Below are positions 22,403 to 34,062 of a stretch of DNA of 64,000 nucleotides, piece after piece. Numbering within the stretch: position 1 is the stretch's first letter; the number at the start of each line of letters is the position of its first letter. The stretch is taken from the NCBI GenBank assembly GCA_030998225.1, contig JAPYXD010000680.1, positions 6,882,001-6,946,000 on the forward strand, given 5' to 3'. This stretch comes from Diplolepis rosae (taxonomy: Eukaryota > Arthropoda > Insecta > Hymenoptera > Diplolepididae). The notes below the pieces were generated by a model, which saw only the letters and a list, made by a program, of their open reading frames with translations, was not told the DNA's origin and did not search any database. The position numbers were made by a program, and so were the translations under genes.

Positions 22403-22638
22403 TACACATTTATGGAATTGTTGAAGAGTTGGGGATACAGGAATTAATGGGACAGAGTTCTGGACAATTTAGAGAACTTTTCGGAATGAAATGTAGAACA
22501 TTCAGGAAACATTATTAAACATTCCGCATTTTATTCTGAAAAGTTCTCTGAATCTTCCAGAACTCTGTTCTGTACATGTCTGTATCCCAAACTCTTTAAC
22601 AGTTCCATAAACTTTATTAAACTATTTTCTTCCGTGTA
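22403..22638. mobile_element. Hairpin MITE, family B
   Basis: The left arm (gttgaagagttggggatacag...cagagttctgg...gagaacttttc) is the reverse complement of the right arm (gaaaagttctct...ccagaactctgttc...tatcccaaactctttaacag). The right end is ttccgtgta. The outermost part of the left arm is shortened. Related copies: 18744, 48723, 50635, and the ends of 47462-48431. Confidence 0.8.
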
Positions 22639-23093
22639 TAAATTACTGACTATTTTAATATTTAATTCTGTAAATTCCGAAACCTGTAACAGGGAAAATG
22701 TTACGATCTGGGAAACTTGAGTTCTAAATAGTTACATGTGTCCATGAATTCCGTTACTTTTTCGTAATTTAAAAATAAATTTCGGAAATTTGGAAATTTC
22801 TCTGAGTCTAATTTATCTTCCGAATACATAAGTAAGGACATTTAAAAAATACCTCAAATTTGTTAGCAGTCGAGCGATAATAATAATAAAAACGGAAATG
22901 TAGAGAAGGGCTTGGTGATTTTAAGTGTGGGAAAGTGGAGTAGAAAGTACGAAATGAGAAGAAAACTGAGTTGTGGTAGTAATGATAGACGATCACTCGT
23001 AAAGCATCGTGAGAAAGCACCTAAAACTACAGCTATATACACGTAACGTGTCTCTCGATCCAGTTGAAATACTTCACCAGACACCTTTGAATC
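22639..23093. other. Unique DNA, no gene seen
   Basis: No supported gene. Two overlapping minus-strand frames of about 70 codons have no recognisable domain. Confidence 0.4.
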
Positions 23094-23670
23094 TTTTTAC
23101 ATTCTCATCATGGATGAGAAGGTATTGGTTTTATGTGAAAAATGACTTTCGAAATTTTCATCAAATCTTTACGTTTTGAGACCCCCAGAGTCAGAAAAAA
23201 AGGGTTTTTACGAAAGTGTCTGTCTGTCTGTCTGTAGTAGGTCGTGTGCGGCATAACTCTCGATAGAATTATCAGATTGAATTGAGCTTTGGTACACTTT
23301 ATCGGAGCCGAAAAAGTAAGGACAAGTTCGTTAACCAGCCACATCCAATCAAAATTGAGGGGTTGAGCACTACTTTTGTGTTTTTGAAAATAACTTTTTG
23401 AAAAAATCAAAAATTCCAATACTGGTTTTTGATAGTGCTCATAAATCTCTACAAATTATTCTCATAACATTTTTTGATTAAATCAAAATTAGAAATGTTA
23501 CAGCATATTCAAATTCGAAAAAAGTCAATATCAAAATTCCATTTTCCAGTTAAATTATACGAGATACGAAAAAACGTTATAATACAATATTATTTTCTAC
23601 ATAAAGTCCTACAAATTTGAATTGTAACATTTTTTCATAAGATGCATATTTTTCTTTTTAATTTAAAAAA
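23094..23670 (-). repeat. R1 family copy, truncated
   Basis: It starts at the family terminus in reverse (tttttacattctcatcatgg) and runs through the gtctgtctgtctgt block and the phrase gttcgttaaccagccacatc. It stops at 23670, where a second copy begins in the opposite direction. It matches 24710-25280 in reverse complement. Confidence 0.85.
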
Positions 23671-25280
23671 TCTGCCCGCTTCGCGGGCACATTCTCATCG
23701 CGCGCAGCTCGCTTCGCGCGCAAGTTTGAGCGCGCCTAGGGCGCGCGATTCGATCGTCGCGCTTCGCGCAACGGAATTTTTGAACGTCGCGCTTCGCGCT
23801 CCGTTCTTTCTGGACCTCGCGCTTCGCGCTCGGTCTTGTGCTCTTCGCATACATTTAAGTTTATTTCTTATATTTTGATACTGAAGCTCAAACCAATTTT
23901 ATAATAATATTACAGATGATGTGAATTACACATTTTCTCAAAGTCACTGAATTTCTTTTTGAATTTAAGTGAAACAGGAAATTCAATTTACTTAAGGCTC
24001 TATCGGCCTTAAGGAACACATTCTCATCATGATACTCGCGCTTCGCGCTCGATTTTCTGTATACATTTCAGTATAACTTTTAAATAAATTACATGATTAA
24101 AAGAATTTACTTTCTTCCACATATCTAAAAAGGAAAAACAATCGTAGACTTTATTTAAAGAAACGATTTTGCAGAACAACGCTTATTTCGTATCTCACAT
24201 ATTTTGGTGAAAAAAATCGAATTTTTTCAATATTAAAATTCAAAACATAAAATATACATCCTGTTCCGAAATTTCTTTATACAGAATTTGTAGACCTCAT
24301 TTAGGCAAACAATTTTCCATCTAAACGTTTTTTTTATCTCACATATTTTTTCTAAAAAATGGAATTTTTTAATTTTAATCGTATTTTTTAGAATTGAAAC
24401 GAAAAATATATGTTTTTTCAGAAACTGTGTCAGACAAAATTTGTAGATCTTTTTGAAACGAACAACTTTGTATTCTTACGCTTTTTTCGTATTTCACATA
24501 TTTTGTCTAAAAAATGGAATTTTTTCATTTTTATCGTATTTTTTGGAATTGAAACGAAAAATATATGTTTTTTCAGAAACTGCGCCAGACAAAATTTGTA
24601 GATCTTTTTGAAACGAACAACTTTGTATTCTTACGATTTTTTGGTATTTCCAATATTATTGTTAAAAAATTGAATTTTGGATTTTCAATAGTATTTTTTT
24701 TAATTAAAAAGAAAAATATGCATCTTATGAAAAAATGTTATAATTCAAATTTGTAGGCCTTAGTGTATTCAATAATATTGTATCATAACGTTTTTTCGTA
24801 TCTCGTATAATTTAACTGGAAAATGGAATTTTGATATTGACTTTTTTCGAATTTGAATGTGCTGTAACATTTCTAATTTTGATTTAATCAAAAAATGTTA
24901 TGAGAATAATTTGTAGAGTTTTATGAGCACTATCAAAAACCAGGATTGGAATTTTTGATTTTTTCAAAAAATTATTTTCAAAAACACAAAAGTAGTGCTC
25001 CATCCCTCAATTTTGATTGGATGTGGCTGGTTAACGAACTTGTCCTTACTTTTTCGGCTCCGATAAAGTGTACCAAAGCTCAATTCAATCTGATAATTCT
25101 ATCGAGAGTTATGCCGCACACGACCTACTACAGACAGACAGACAGACCGACAGACACTTTTGTAAAAACCATTTTTTCTGACTCAGGGGGTCTCAAAACG
25201 TAAAGATTTGATGAAAATTTCGAAAGTCATTTTTCACATAAAACCAATACCTTCTCATCCATGATGAGAATGTAAAAAAA
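23671..25280 (+). repeat. R1 family copy, long form with GCGCTTCGCGC clusters
   Basis: About 1.6 kb. It opens with a CG-rich block (23671-23845) in which cgcgcttcgcgctc-type palindromes recur, then about 180 bp of AT-rich linker and another such motif at about 24036. Several degenerate subunits of about 155 bp follow; the phrases starting at 24410 and 24565 are the same text 155 bp apart. It closes with an acagacagacagac run and the terminus catgatgagaatgtaaaaa. The inverted ends are acattctcatcatg (24016) and catgatgagaatgt (25259). Open frames inside are by-products of the subunits. Confidence 0.85.
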
Positions 25281-26013
25281 ACTATTGAAAATCCAAAATT
25301 CAGTTTTAACAATAATATTCGAAATACGAAAAAAACGTAAGAATACAAATTTGTTCGTTTCAAAAAGATCTACAAATTTTGTCTCACACAGTTTCTGATA
25401 AAACATATATTTTTAGTTTCAATTCCAAAAAATACGATTAAAATTCAAAAATTCCATTTTTTAGACAAAATATGTGAGATACAAAAAAAACGTTTAGATG
25501 GAAAATTGTTTGCCTAAATGAGGTCTACAAATTCTCATTAAGACATTTCGGGACAGGATGTATATTTTATGTTTTGATTTTTAATATTAAAAAAATTCGA
25601 TTTTTTTCACCAAAATATATGAGATACGAAATAAGCGTTGTTCTGCAAAATCGTTTCCTTAAATAAAGTCTACGATTGTTTTTTCTTTTTGAGAGATTTA
25701 GAAGAAAATAAGTTATTTTAATCATGTAATTTATTAAAAAGTTACTGAAATGTATACAGAAAATCGAGCGCGAAGCGCGAGCGCCATGATGAGAATGTGT
25801 TCCTTAAGGCTGATAGAGCTTTAAGTAAATTGAATTTCCTGTTTCACTTAAATTAAAAAAGAAATTGAGTGATTTTGAGAAAATGTGTAATTCACATCAT
25901 CTGTAATATTATTATAAAATTGGTTTGAGCTTCAGTATCAAATTATAATAAACTTAAATGTATGCGAAGAGCACAAGACCGAGCGCGAAGCGCGAGGTCC
26001 AGAAAGAACGGAG
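25281..26013 (-). repeat. R1 family copy, truncated, head-to-head with the previous one
   Basis: It reads as the reverse complement of roughly 23820-24690, including the gagcgcgaagcgcgag motifs at about 25764 and 25981. It joins the preceding copy directly, making a large imperfect palindrome centred near 25280. Confidence 0.85.
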
Positions 26014-28493
26014 TTATGGTAGAATTACCCTACGAAGAGAACTAGATATTTAAAAGCAGATACTGAAAATGTGAATAGTCATTCATAGTATCTAGATACT
26101 AGAACATAAAATCTGAAAAAGGAATTCAATATAAAAGTTATTACTTGACAATAACATTTAATATTCGTTCTTGGTGATCTCAGTTATTTAATTGAAATGT
26201 AAGGTATTTTAACTTCCATAAATAGCTAACTTTACTTTATGAAACACTGGTGGTGTTTTTTTCCTATTGAAAATGTATGGAAAGGTATCTTATTACATTT
26301 ACATTGAATTTAAGGTAGTTGTGCCAAAAATCAGGTTTCTGGGAAAAAAAGTTTTTCTATGATTTTAAGACGTGAAATGATATTATTAGTCATATCTAAT
26401 GAAAGAAAAAACATTTTTTTTAATGAAGAGATTTTTAAACTTGTGAAAAATAATACTTTTAATTATGTTTTTTGCGATAGAATTTGTCCTTACTATTGCT
26501 TCTTACCAATTTGTTAAAAGTGATTGGATTTTCATAAATCATGACTTATTTTTTGAAAAATATCCTTGATAACTCTGTTTCTAATTTAGAAAATAAGTGA
26601 AAAATCTAAAATATAGTTATTTAAAAAAAATTTTTTTATTGATTTCGGCTACTGAAAACTTTACTTTTAAAATTGGAAACAGTAAACTTATAGAGAATAT
26701 TTTGCCTAAAAAATAAGCTATGACTTATGAAAATCCAATCATTTTTTGAAAAATGGTAAAAAGCGATAGTAAGGGAAACTTCTATTAGAAAAAACATTAT
26801 TAAAAGTATGATATTATTTTTCGCAAGTATTTAATTTTTTTTCATAGAAAACAATTCAAGTTTTAATGTAGTTTATATAATCAATATATTAGTCACTTGG
26901 CGTATAACTAGACTGATATTGAATTTGGGATACTCAAATGTAATTATTATATATTATATATATATTTTCAATTATATTATATATATAGATTGATAACTAA
27001 GGCCTGTACTTGACATTGGTTATACTTGAAGTTCGATATTGGCTTGATATTATTTACCGACATTGGTTTCAAAGACGTGGCCAACATTGAGCTGCAATGT
27101 TTATTGAAGAATAACAAAAAAATCTTATAATTTGAAATTTAAAATTCAGGCATAAATCCAAGCGATGGATTTTCTAAATTACTTTCTAGTTTAGGTAAAT
27201 TAGAGGATTTTAAAGCAACAGATCGTTATTTCCTTTTCCTAAAACGATATTTCATGATTGATTCGTTTGCCGATAAGTCAGACTACACTCGCGTGTGTGA
27301 TAGCAGTTCGGGTCGAATTTTTGATGCTCTGTTGGTCGGATTACAACGGATTCTGAATTTCACCAAGCACGATATCGGAAAATCGTTACTTGAATATTAA
27401 CATTTTTAGCCATCGGTATTCTGTGAGAGTTATTATCAGGAACAATAACTGCAATTATTTTGAAAGGGATTTTCATTCTGAAATCCCTTATCAGTTATCA
27501 GGATTTTCTATTACCAGTTTAAAAATAATATATAATTATATACAATGACTTTGGCAGTTTATGTTTATTATATTACATAAACACATATCACAAATAGATG
27601 TCTTTGACCATCTTTTTGAATGACTTCTGTCAATGCCATGATTTTTTCCTTCTGGCATTTGTTAACTGTCACTCTTAGCTTGCTTTACAAACAAATTTTA
27701 TTTGAAAAATGTTTTTAATTTGTACGAAAAAATCGTCAATTACCTCTGGGACAACCCAATAAAAAACTTCTTACAATGGCTAGATATCAAACCGCTGCCA
27801 AAATGTTAGTTTAAAAATTTTGCGCACGCAGTTGCATAAATTAAAAAAAAATAATAGGAAAATACTCGTCTGCGTTATTGAAATATTGTTATAACTATGC
27901 AATAAAATTTGTCTGCGAAAAAACGAATTTCATCATTATTTATAGATTGAGGATAATCGTTGAAATCCCCTTATTCTGGGTTAAACGATTAGGGATTTTT
28001 TTGCTCTTGAATGGCTTCTTCACTTGTCCAAAGACTGGAAACATTCGAACGAGAAAGCTCAATCGCGTTTTCGCTTCGTTGCACGTCGAGCTGTTAACGT
28101 TAATGGCGGAAGATCGAATAGAAGAGGCAAAGGGTAAAATAGGTGGCACCCAATGCCCCCAGGAGTAGTTTTTATTCCCTCTTATTACCCAGAACCTTTT
28201 GAATCGTTCAACGAATGATACGAGTCAAGTGATAGAAAAAGAAAGGATTGCAATGCTAACTTCATACGGGTCATTACGCATTCATGAACATTATATGCAG
28301 TTTGAGCACGTTCTTCGTGGGAAATTGGACTGAGATTCTTCTTATTGCAATAAGTTATGCAACTGATATACTTCATTAAATCGATACCGAGTAGTTGACG
28401 TCACAAATCTGTGGGACAAAGAATTTTCTTTCCGAAATAACAAACAATATTGTCAATAATGATTTTTTTTCGACACAGATTGACATAAAAAAA
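26014..28493. other. Intergenic DNA with one fold-back, no gene seen
   Basis: Two arms at about 26445-26575 and 26695-26838 form an imperfect inverted repeat (aaaatccaatcatttttt on one side, its complement on the other). An AT microsatellite lies at about 26945-26990. A slightly GC-richer piece at 28040-28170 lies in a 96-codon plus-strand frame without recognisable domain. No RNA gene was recognised. Confidence 0.45.
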
Positions 28494-29948
28494 TCTGCCT
28501 GCTTCGCGGGCACATTCTCATCGCGCGCTTCGCTCGCAAGTTTGAGCGCGCCTAGGGCGCGCGATTCGATCGTCGCGCTTCGCGCTCCGTTCTTTTTGAA
28601 CCTCGCGCTTCGCGCTCGGTCTTGTGCTCTTCGCATACATTTAAGTTTATTTATTATAATTTGATACTGAAGCTCAAACCAATTTTATAATAATATTACA
28701 GATGATGTGAATTACACATTTTCTCAAAGTCACTCTATTTCTTTGTAAAACAGGAGATTCAATTTACTTAAGGCTCTATCAGCCTTAGGGAACACATTCT
28801 CATCATGACGCTCGCGCTTCGCGCTCGATTTTCTGTATACATTTCAGTAACTTTTTAATAAATTACATGATTAAAATTATTTATTTTCTTCAAAATCGTA
28901 AATTTATTAAAAATTTTAATTATTTAATTATTTAATTATTTAATATATTTAATAAATCAAACAATCGTAGACTTTATTTAAGGAAACGATTTTGCAGAAC
29001 AACACTTATTTCGTATCTCACATATTTTGGTGAAAAAAATCGAATTTTTTTAATATTAAAAATCAAAACATAAAATATACATCCTGTCCCGAAATGTCTT
29101 AATGAGAATTTGTAAACCTCATTTAGGCAAACAATTTTCCATATAAACGTTTTTTTTGTATCTCACATATTTTGTCTAAAAAATGGAATTTTTTAATTTT
29201 AAACGTATTTTTTGGAATTAAAACGAAAAATATATGTTTTATCAGAAACTGCTTTAGACAAAATTTGTAGATCTTTTTGAAACGAACAACTTTGTATTTT
29301 TAAGTTTTTTTCGTATTTTACAAATTATTGTTAAAAAATTGAATTTTGGATTTTCAATAGTTTTTTTTATTAATTAAAAAGAAAAATATGCATCTTATGA
29401 AAAAATGTTACAATTCAAATTTGTAGGTCTTTATGTATTCAATAATATTGTATCATAACGTTTTTTCGTATCTCGTATAATTTAACTGGAAAATGGAATT
29501 TTGATATTGAATTTTTTCGAATTTGAATATGCTGTAACATTTCTAATTTTGATTTAATCAAAAAATGGTATCAGGATAATTTGTAGAGATTTATGAGCAC
29601 TATCAAAAACCAGCATTGAAATTTTTGATTTTTTCAAAAAATTATTTTCAAAAACACAAAAGTAGTGCTCAATCCCTCAATTTTGATTGGATGTGGCTGG
29701 TTAACGAACTGGTCCTTACTTTTTCGGCTCCGATAAAGTGTACCAAAGCTCAATTCAATCTGATAATTCTATCGAGAGTTATGCCGCACACGACCTACAG
29801 ACAGACAGACAGACAGACCGACAGACACTTTTGTAAAAACCATTTTTTCTGACTGAGGGGGTCTCAAAACGTAAAGATTTGATGAAAATTTCGAAAGTCA
29901 TTTTTAACATAAAACCAATACCTTCTCATCCATGATGAGAATGTAAAA
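28494..29948 (+). repeat. R1 family copy, nearly full length
   Basis: About 1.45 kb, in the same order as the copy at 23671-25280: CG-rich palindromic block (28494-28625), linker, acattctcatcatg at about 28793, degenerate ~155-bp subunits, the acagacagacagac run at about 29800, and the terminus gatgagaatgtaaaaa. It is one subunit shorter than the other long copy and carries a short attatttaatt expansion near 28920. No protein is supported. Confidence 0.85.
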
Positions 29949-29967
29949 ATATAATCTCTCATTTAAG

Positions 29968-30108
29968 GTAGTTGATTCACGAAAATTAGACCTCAGGCAA
30001 AAATAGATAATTTTGCTTTCAAAAATAGCAATATTATTATTGAAGGGCTATTTTGGAAGTATTTTTGCCTGAGGTCTAATTTTCGTGGATGAAAACTACT
30101 TTAAAAGC
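29968..30108. repeat. Hairpin element with 'gcctgaggtctaatttt' arms
   Basis: The left arm ttaaggtagttgattcacga...cctcaggc pairs with the right arm gcctgaggtctaatttt...gtggatgaaaactacttt. About 140 bp; one arm also occurs alone at 12375-12440. Confidence 0.75.
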
Positions 30109-31664
30109 AAATAAAATGCGGTGTTTAACAAGGGCAGGTTGAAGATGAAATGAAAATTTCGTAAAGAAATATTACAAGAAACATTGAAACTTCCATTATT
30201 TCAAAGAAATTTAAATAACTTTGAAAATACTCTGTAGCGTTTTAATAAAACCAAATAAAAGACTGCACTCTACATAGTAATTAAAAAATTTAATTATCAA
30301 TAATTTGCTAAATATTATCAAATTTCGTTGAATTAAGATGAGCATAAACTTTCAAGAAAATTCTTGCAACCTTAAACGTTACTTTGTTTCGTACCAAATT
30401 TGATTCTAAGATCAAATTTAGGAAAAATTTGGAAAAAAATGTCTAAATAGGTTAAAAAAATGTTTTAAAGCCTTTTCTTTGAAATAAGTTCTATAGCTTT
30501 GGGAAATATTGGTCATTTTCAAAGATACTAATATCTTTATAAAAATGAAAATTCCACATTTTTAACAATATCTTATTAAAATTGGCATTTTGCTTTCAAT
30601 TTAAGCTTATAAAACGTAAAATTTTCTTAGCTTTTGTGTTGATAATAAGAAGAAAATTCAGATGAATACTATAAGAATACAAGTCTTAGAATTCTCAAAA
30701 CAAGAGAAGCAAGTTTCTCTGATAAATTTAAAAAAATTCTAAATTCGAAAATTTCTCTTTAATATAATAACTATAAAGCCTTAATTATTATCACAAATTT
30801 ATTCTAAAATCGATGAAATTCACATTAAAGATTAAAAACATTTTTTTACAAAAATATAATTATCTAATCGCCGCATACATAAAAGATGTTGATGATCACA
30901 TTGATATTATCTAAAAACTACTTAAAAACTATATTTTACTCTGGAAAATAGAATTTTATGTAAAATTATTAATATAATAAAATCTCTATCAATACTTAAA
31001 AAAGCCTTTGTATAACATTCCTTACGTCACTAGTGTCAGGAAACTATTGAAAAATATGTGTGATTAATAAAAAGATAAATTTGCAGACGTAATAAAATAG
31101 GTACATGAAGTATTCTTTCTGTAAATACTGATGATTTCTCATAGTCAATTGATATGATATTAGTTCTTAAACAGTGTAACAATTTTAAATACGTCATCAC
31201 AAATAATCAATATATGTTGATTTGAAACTTTACTTTTTGAATGCTTCGTTAAACCTCCGAGGTTATTTTGATATACTACGAAATCTCCCATCACTTCAGT
31301 TAAATATTTCATCATTTACATCTTCACTTATACAAAATGGTACATTAGATGTATTCTTCTTCTTAAAAAGTTATAGCATGTAATTAAGATAAAGACTCTT
31401 TCCAGATACATTATCTCATTGTTTAAGCACAAACATTCGTATTATCTGTTAATTAAATATGGAAAGGTCTATGTTATTGACATTCAAAAATGAAATAGTT
31501 AAAAATTTAATAGTATTTTAAAATTTATAATTAAAACTTCCGTGGATTCCTCTTATTATTTATCAAGCGTAAAAAGCTCAAAATGTTTCATCATAATAAT
31601 TAAAATCTTTTATTCACAATCATTCAGAGAATTTGTATCATAATCCTATCAGATTTTCCATGAA
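30109..31664. other. AT-rich DNA downstream of the transporter gene
   Basis: No coding frame or RNA gene was recognised. The last 55 bases hold the putative polyadenylation signal of the transporter. The rest is AT-rich with short poly(A/T) runs. Confidence 0.5.
31609..31614 (-). promoter_or_regulatory. Putative polyadenylation signal of the sugar transporter
   Basis: AATAAA on the minus strand, about 50 bases beyond the stop codon at 31665-31667. Position and exact match fit a short 3' untranslated region. Confidence 0.55.
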
Positions 31665-33332
31665 CTAAACAACAGTATTTATTTCACATTTTTGGCCCAT
31701 TTTTTTAACCTCACAATTCTTTGCATCAAACGAACGTTCAATTTCTAAAAGTGTCTTCCCCCTAGTTTCTGGTAAATAAAAGAACAGCAATAAAGTTCCA
31801 CCCGCAGCAATACAACCATAAATTAAGAAAGTTCCCCATGCCAAAAGATATTCAAACATATATGGTGCAGTCATGACCACACTAAAAAGACACAAAAATC
31901 CGAATCCTGTGGTTAAACCTGTTCCTAGTCCTTTATAAGACATAGGGAATAATTCCCCACACAACATCCATGAAAGTGGAACTAAACCTATAAAAGCTGT
32001 GAAAGTACAAATAAATAGTAATGCAACAGGCGTCCATGGCTTTCCATAATCGAAAAATTGCATTATTGACAGTAAAAGAAGAACAACGGCTGTTCCCATG
32101 CCCGATGCCAAAGCTAAACTTCTATTGGAATATCTCTTGATTAACCAGCATGTAAGACCACAAACCAAAAGTCTCACAACGTCCAAAATCAAAGTCCACG
32201 TAAAGGCCTTTTCAGGACCAGACACCTGTTTCAAAATACCCACACTATAAAAAGTAATTGCATTCACACCACAACACTGGGCAGTAAAAAAAAGCAAACA
32301 CACAATTCCCAAAGGTTTCAAAAAAGATTTCGTCATCAGGATATTCTTCCAGTTCAATTCTTCCCCATTATCAATTTTATCCTTTTCTCCAGGAAGATTC
32401 TTTTTTGATAAAACTGGTGCATGAGCAACTTTGAGATTCTCAAATTCCTTCATGTGTTTAAATCCTCTTAAAAACCTCCAGGAAATCAAAGCTTCTTCAA
32501 TCATTCCTTTCTTCAGGTACCATGTAGGACTTTCAGGTGAGAAAAAGCAGATAAGAAAACAGAGGATATTAAAGGAACCACAGAATAAACTAGCTAGTCT
32601 CCAGTGAAGCCAAGTCCCTGCAGCATGAGCTAATAAATTCCCAGCTGAAGCTGCAACAGATATACATCCTAACAGGATTCCTCTCAGACGAGGATTAGTT
32701 GCCTCAGCTATGTAAACTGGACATGCTGGACCCAATATTCCCATGCATAGGCCACACAAAAGTCTCCCCATGATCAAGACGATAAAGTTGGGACTAGTGG
32801 TGACTATCAACCAGCCAAGAAAATAAAGAGGAGTAGTCACCAGGTGGGTCATCCTTCGGCCTATTTTCTCCATCATGAATCCAGACAACCAGGATCCAGG
32901 AGCCAAGAGTAGTGCCCCAGTTGCTCCTAACCAGGATCTTTGACTTGTTGTGTCAATAATAATTCTAGAGTATACATCCAGGAATTCCGCTGAACTTGAG
33001 AAGGTAGAGTTTCCAAACTGGGAATCCTGGACGATGGTACCTTTAATAATAGTATTTGCTTCGAGTTGGGGAATCAAGACAGCACTGTATGCTCCAGTCA
33101 TCCCAGCAAGAATTGCTCCTATGATGGCTCCTGAGGCTGTGAACCATTGTCTCAGTTGATACTTTAATTCACCATTGTCCTCGGGTGGTTCAGGATCTAG
33201 TTCCCCCGCCATGAGATGTTTCACTTCCTGTGCTAAAGAAACATTATTTTTATCAAACTGATTTTCATTTAAGATCGACATTTTGTTGGCTTGGTGATCA
33301 GATACACAGATTAAATGATAATTTTTTTCCAA
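31665..33332 (-). CDS. Facilitated trehalose transporter (Tret1-like), MFS sugar porter
   Basis: The 555-residue frame encodes a 12-helix sugar porter of the major facilitator superfamily, probably in the plasma membrane, moving trehalose or another sugar. Family signatures are visible: GFMMEKIGRR (151-160, loop 2-3), GRLLCG (189-194), PVYIAE (205-210), PESPTW (266-271), a C-rich version of the helix-7 sugar motif QCCGVNAITFY (352-362), PLSWMLCGELFP (452-463) and PETRGKT (521-527). The first helix starts near residue 64; the hydrophilic N-terminus carries the only unusual extension, and Met18 is an alternative start. The long outer loop between helices 1 and 2 (about 90-130) has a potential N-glycosylation site, NST. 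No intron interrupts the frame and no stop breaks it, so it looks functional. Insect Tret1 paralogues are numerous; the exact substrate cannot be told from sequence. Confidence 0.93.
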   Translation of the reverse strand: MEKNYHLICVSDHQANKMSILNENQFDKNNVSLAQEVKHLMAGELDPEPPEDNGELKYQLRQWFTASGAIIGAILAGMTGAYSAVLIPQLEANTIIKGTIVQDSQFGNSTFSSSAEFLDVYSRIIIDTTSQRSWLGATGALLLAPGSWLSGFMMEKIGRRMTHLVTTPLYFLGWLIVTTSPNFIVLIMGRLLCGLCMGILGPACPVYIAEATNPRLRGILLGCISVAASAGNLLAHAAGTWLHWRLASLFCGSFNILCFLICFFSPESPTWYLKKGMIEEALISWRFLRGFKHMKEFENLKVAHAPVLSKKNLPGEKDKIDNGEELNWKNILMTKSFLKPLGIVCLLFFTAQCCGVNAITFYSVGILKQVSGPEKAFTWTLILDVVRLLVCGLTCWLIKRYSNRSLALASGMGTAVVLLLLSIMQFFDYGKPWTPVALLFICTFTAFIGLVPLSWMLCGELFPMSYKGLGTGLTTGFGFLCLFSVVMTAPYMFEYLLAWGTFLIYGCIAAGGTLLLFFYLPETRGKTLLEIERSFDAKNCEVKKMGQKCEINTVV

Positions 33333-34062
33333 ATGGTGTTAGAAAATCTAGTTATATTTTCAAACTTATAGAATTTTAAAGAGAAATTTTATTTTTGATG
33401 TGGATTTTTTTAGTTTAGGGTTTTTATGAGAGTATTCCGATTTTCACATCGCGACGAATTTGACGCAACCTACGAGTTCTGCGATCGATGGATTACTGCT
33501 GGGTTCCAACGAGTAAGCGAACGTTTGAGATAACTTTATTTATCACGAGGAAATAATTGAATCGCCTAAAGATATAATAGAACTACTTAGTACAGTAAAT
33601 GCATTATAAATGGAATTATGAAAGCTGACAATTTCGCGCTACTTATGTTCGATCAGGTTAGCTGAATCATAAATGTTTCAAATAAATAGATCAGTTATCG
33701 TAATAAAAAATTAAATAGTCATTGTGTTACAAAATTTATATTTGTGGTATTATTTTATTATCAGTTTAAAATAAATAAGATAAAATTTTCTATTAATAGT
33801 TGTATAATCTGTTCTCTTAATTTTGAATGAAATCAACCAATGACAAGTATTTTATAAACTCAAGATTAAAATTGTATAATTAGTTTATTTTATACAAATA
33901 TTATTGTCATTGGAAATATTAATGGAAACTCAGGAACATTTTTCTTGTTTTTGAAAAGACTTTATATCTTTAGTTTATTAAAAGTAGTAAGTTATTGTTA
34001 TCTAAGTTGATATTGTGGTTATGCAAAATAGTATTGTCTAATGTTGAAAGTCTTTCTCTTAA
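33333..34062. other. Upstream region of the transporter gene
   Basis: AT-rich except for a small GC-richer patch at about 33445-33530. The promoter must lie here if the gene has no upstream non-coding exon, but no convincing TATA box or initiator could be singled out. Confidence 0.4.

Noticed and set aside
24410..24756. Two related small proteins starting MFFQKL
   Set aside because: They are the same text in two tandem 155-bp repeat subunits.
26945..26990. AT microsatellite as a functional site
   Set aside because: Simple low-complexity run with no further support.
31665..33332. Part of a parasitoid-wasp viral (bracovirus) locus, since some carry sugar transporters
   Set aside because: No other gene typical of such loci, such as tyrosine phosphatases or ankyrin proteins, is present in the window.
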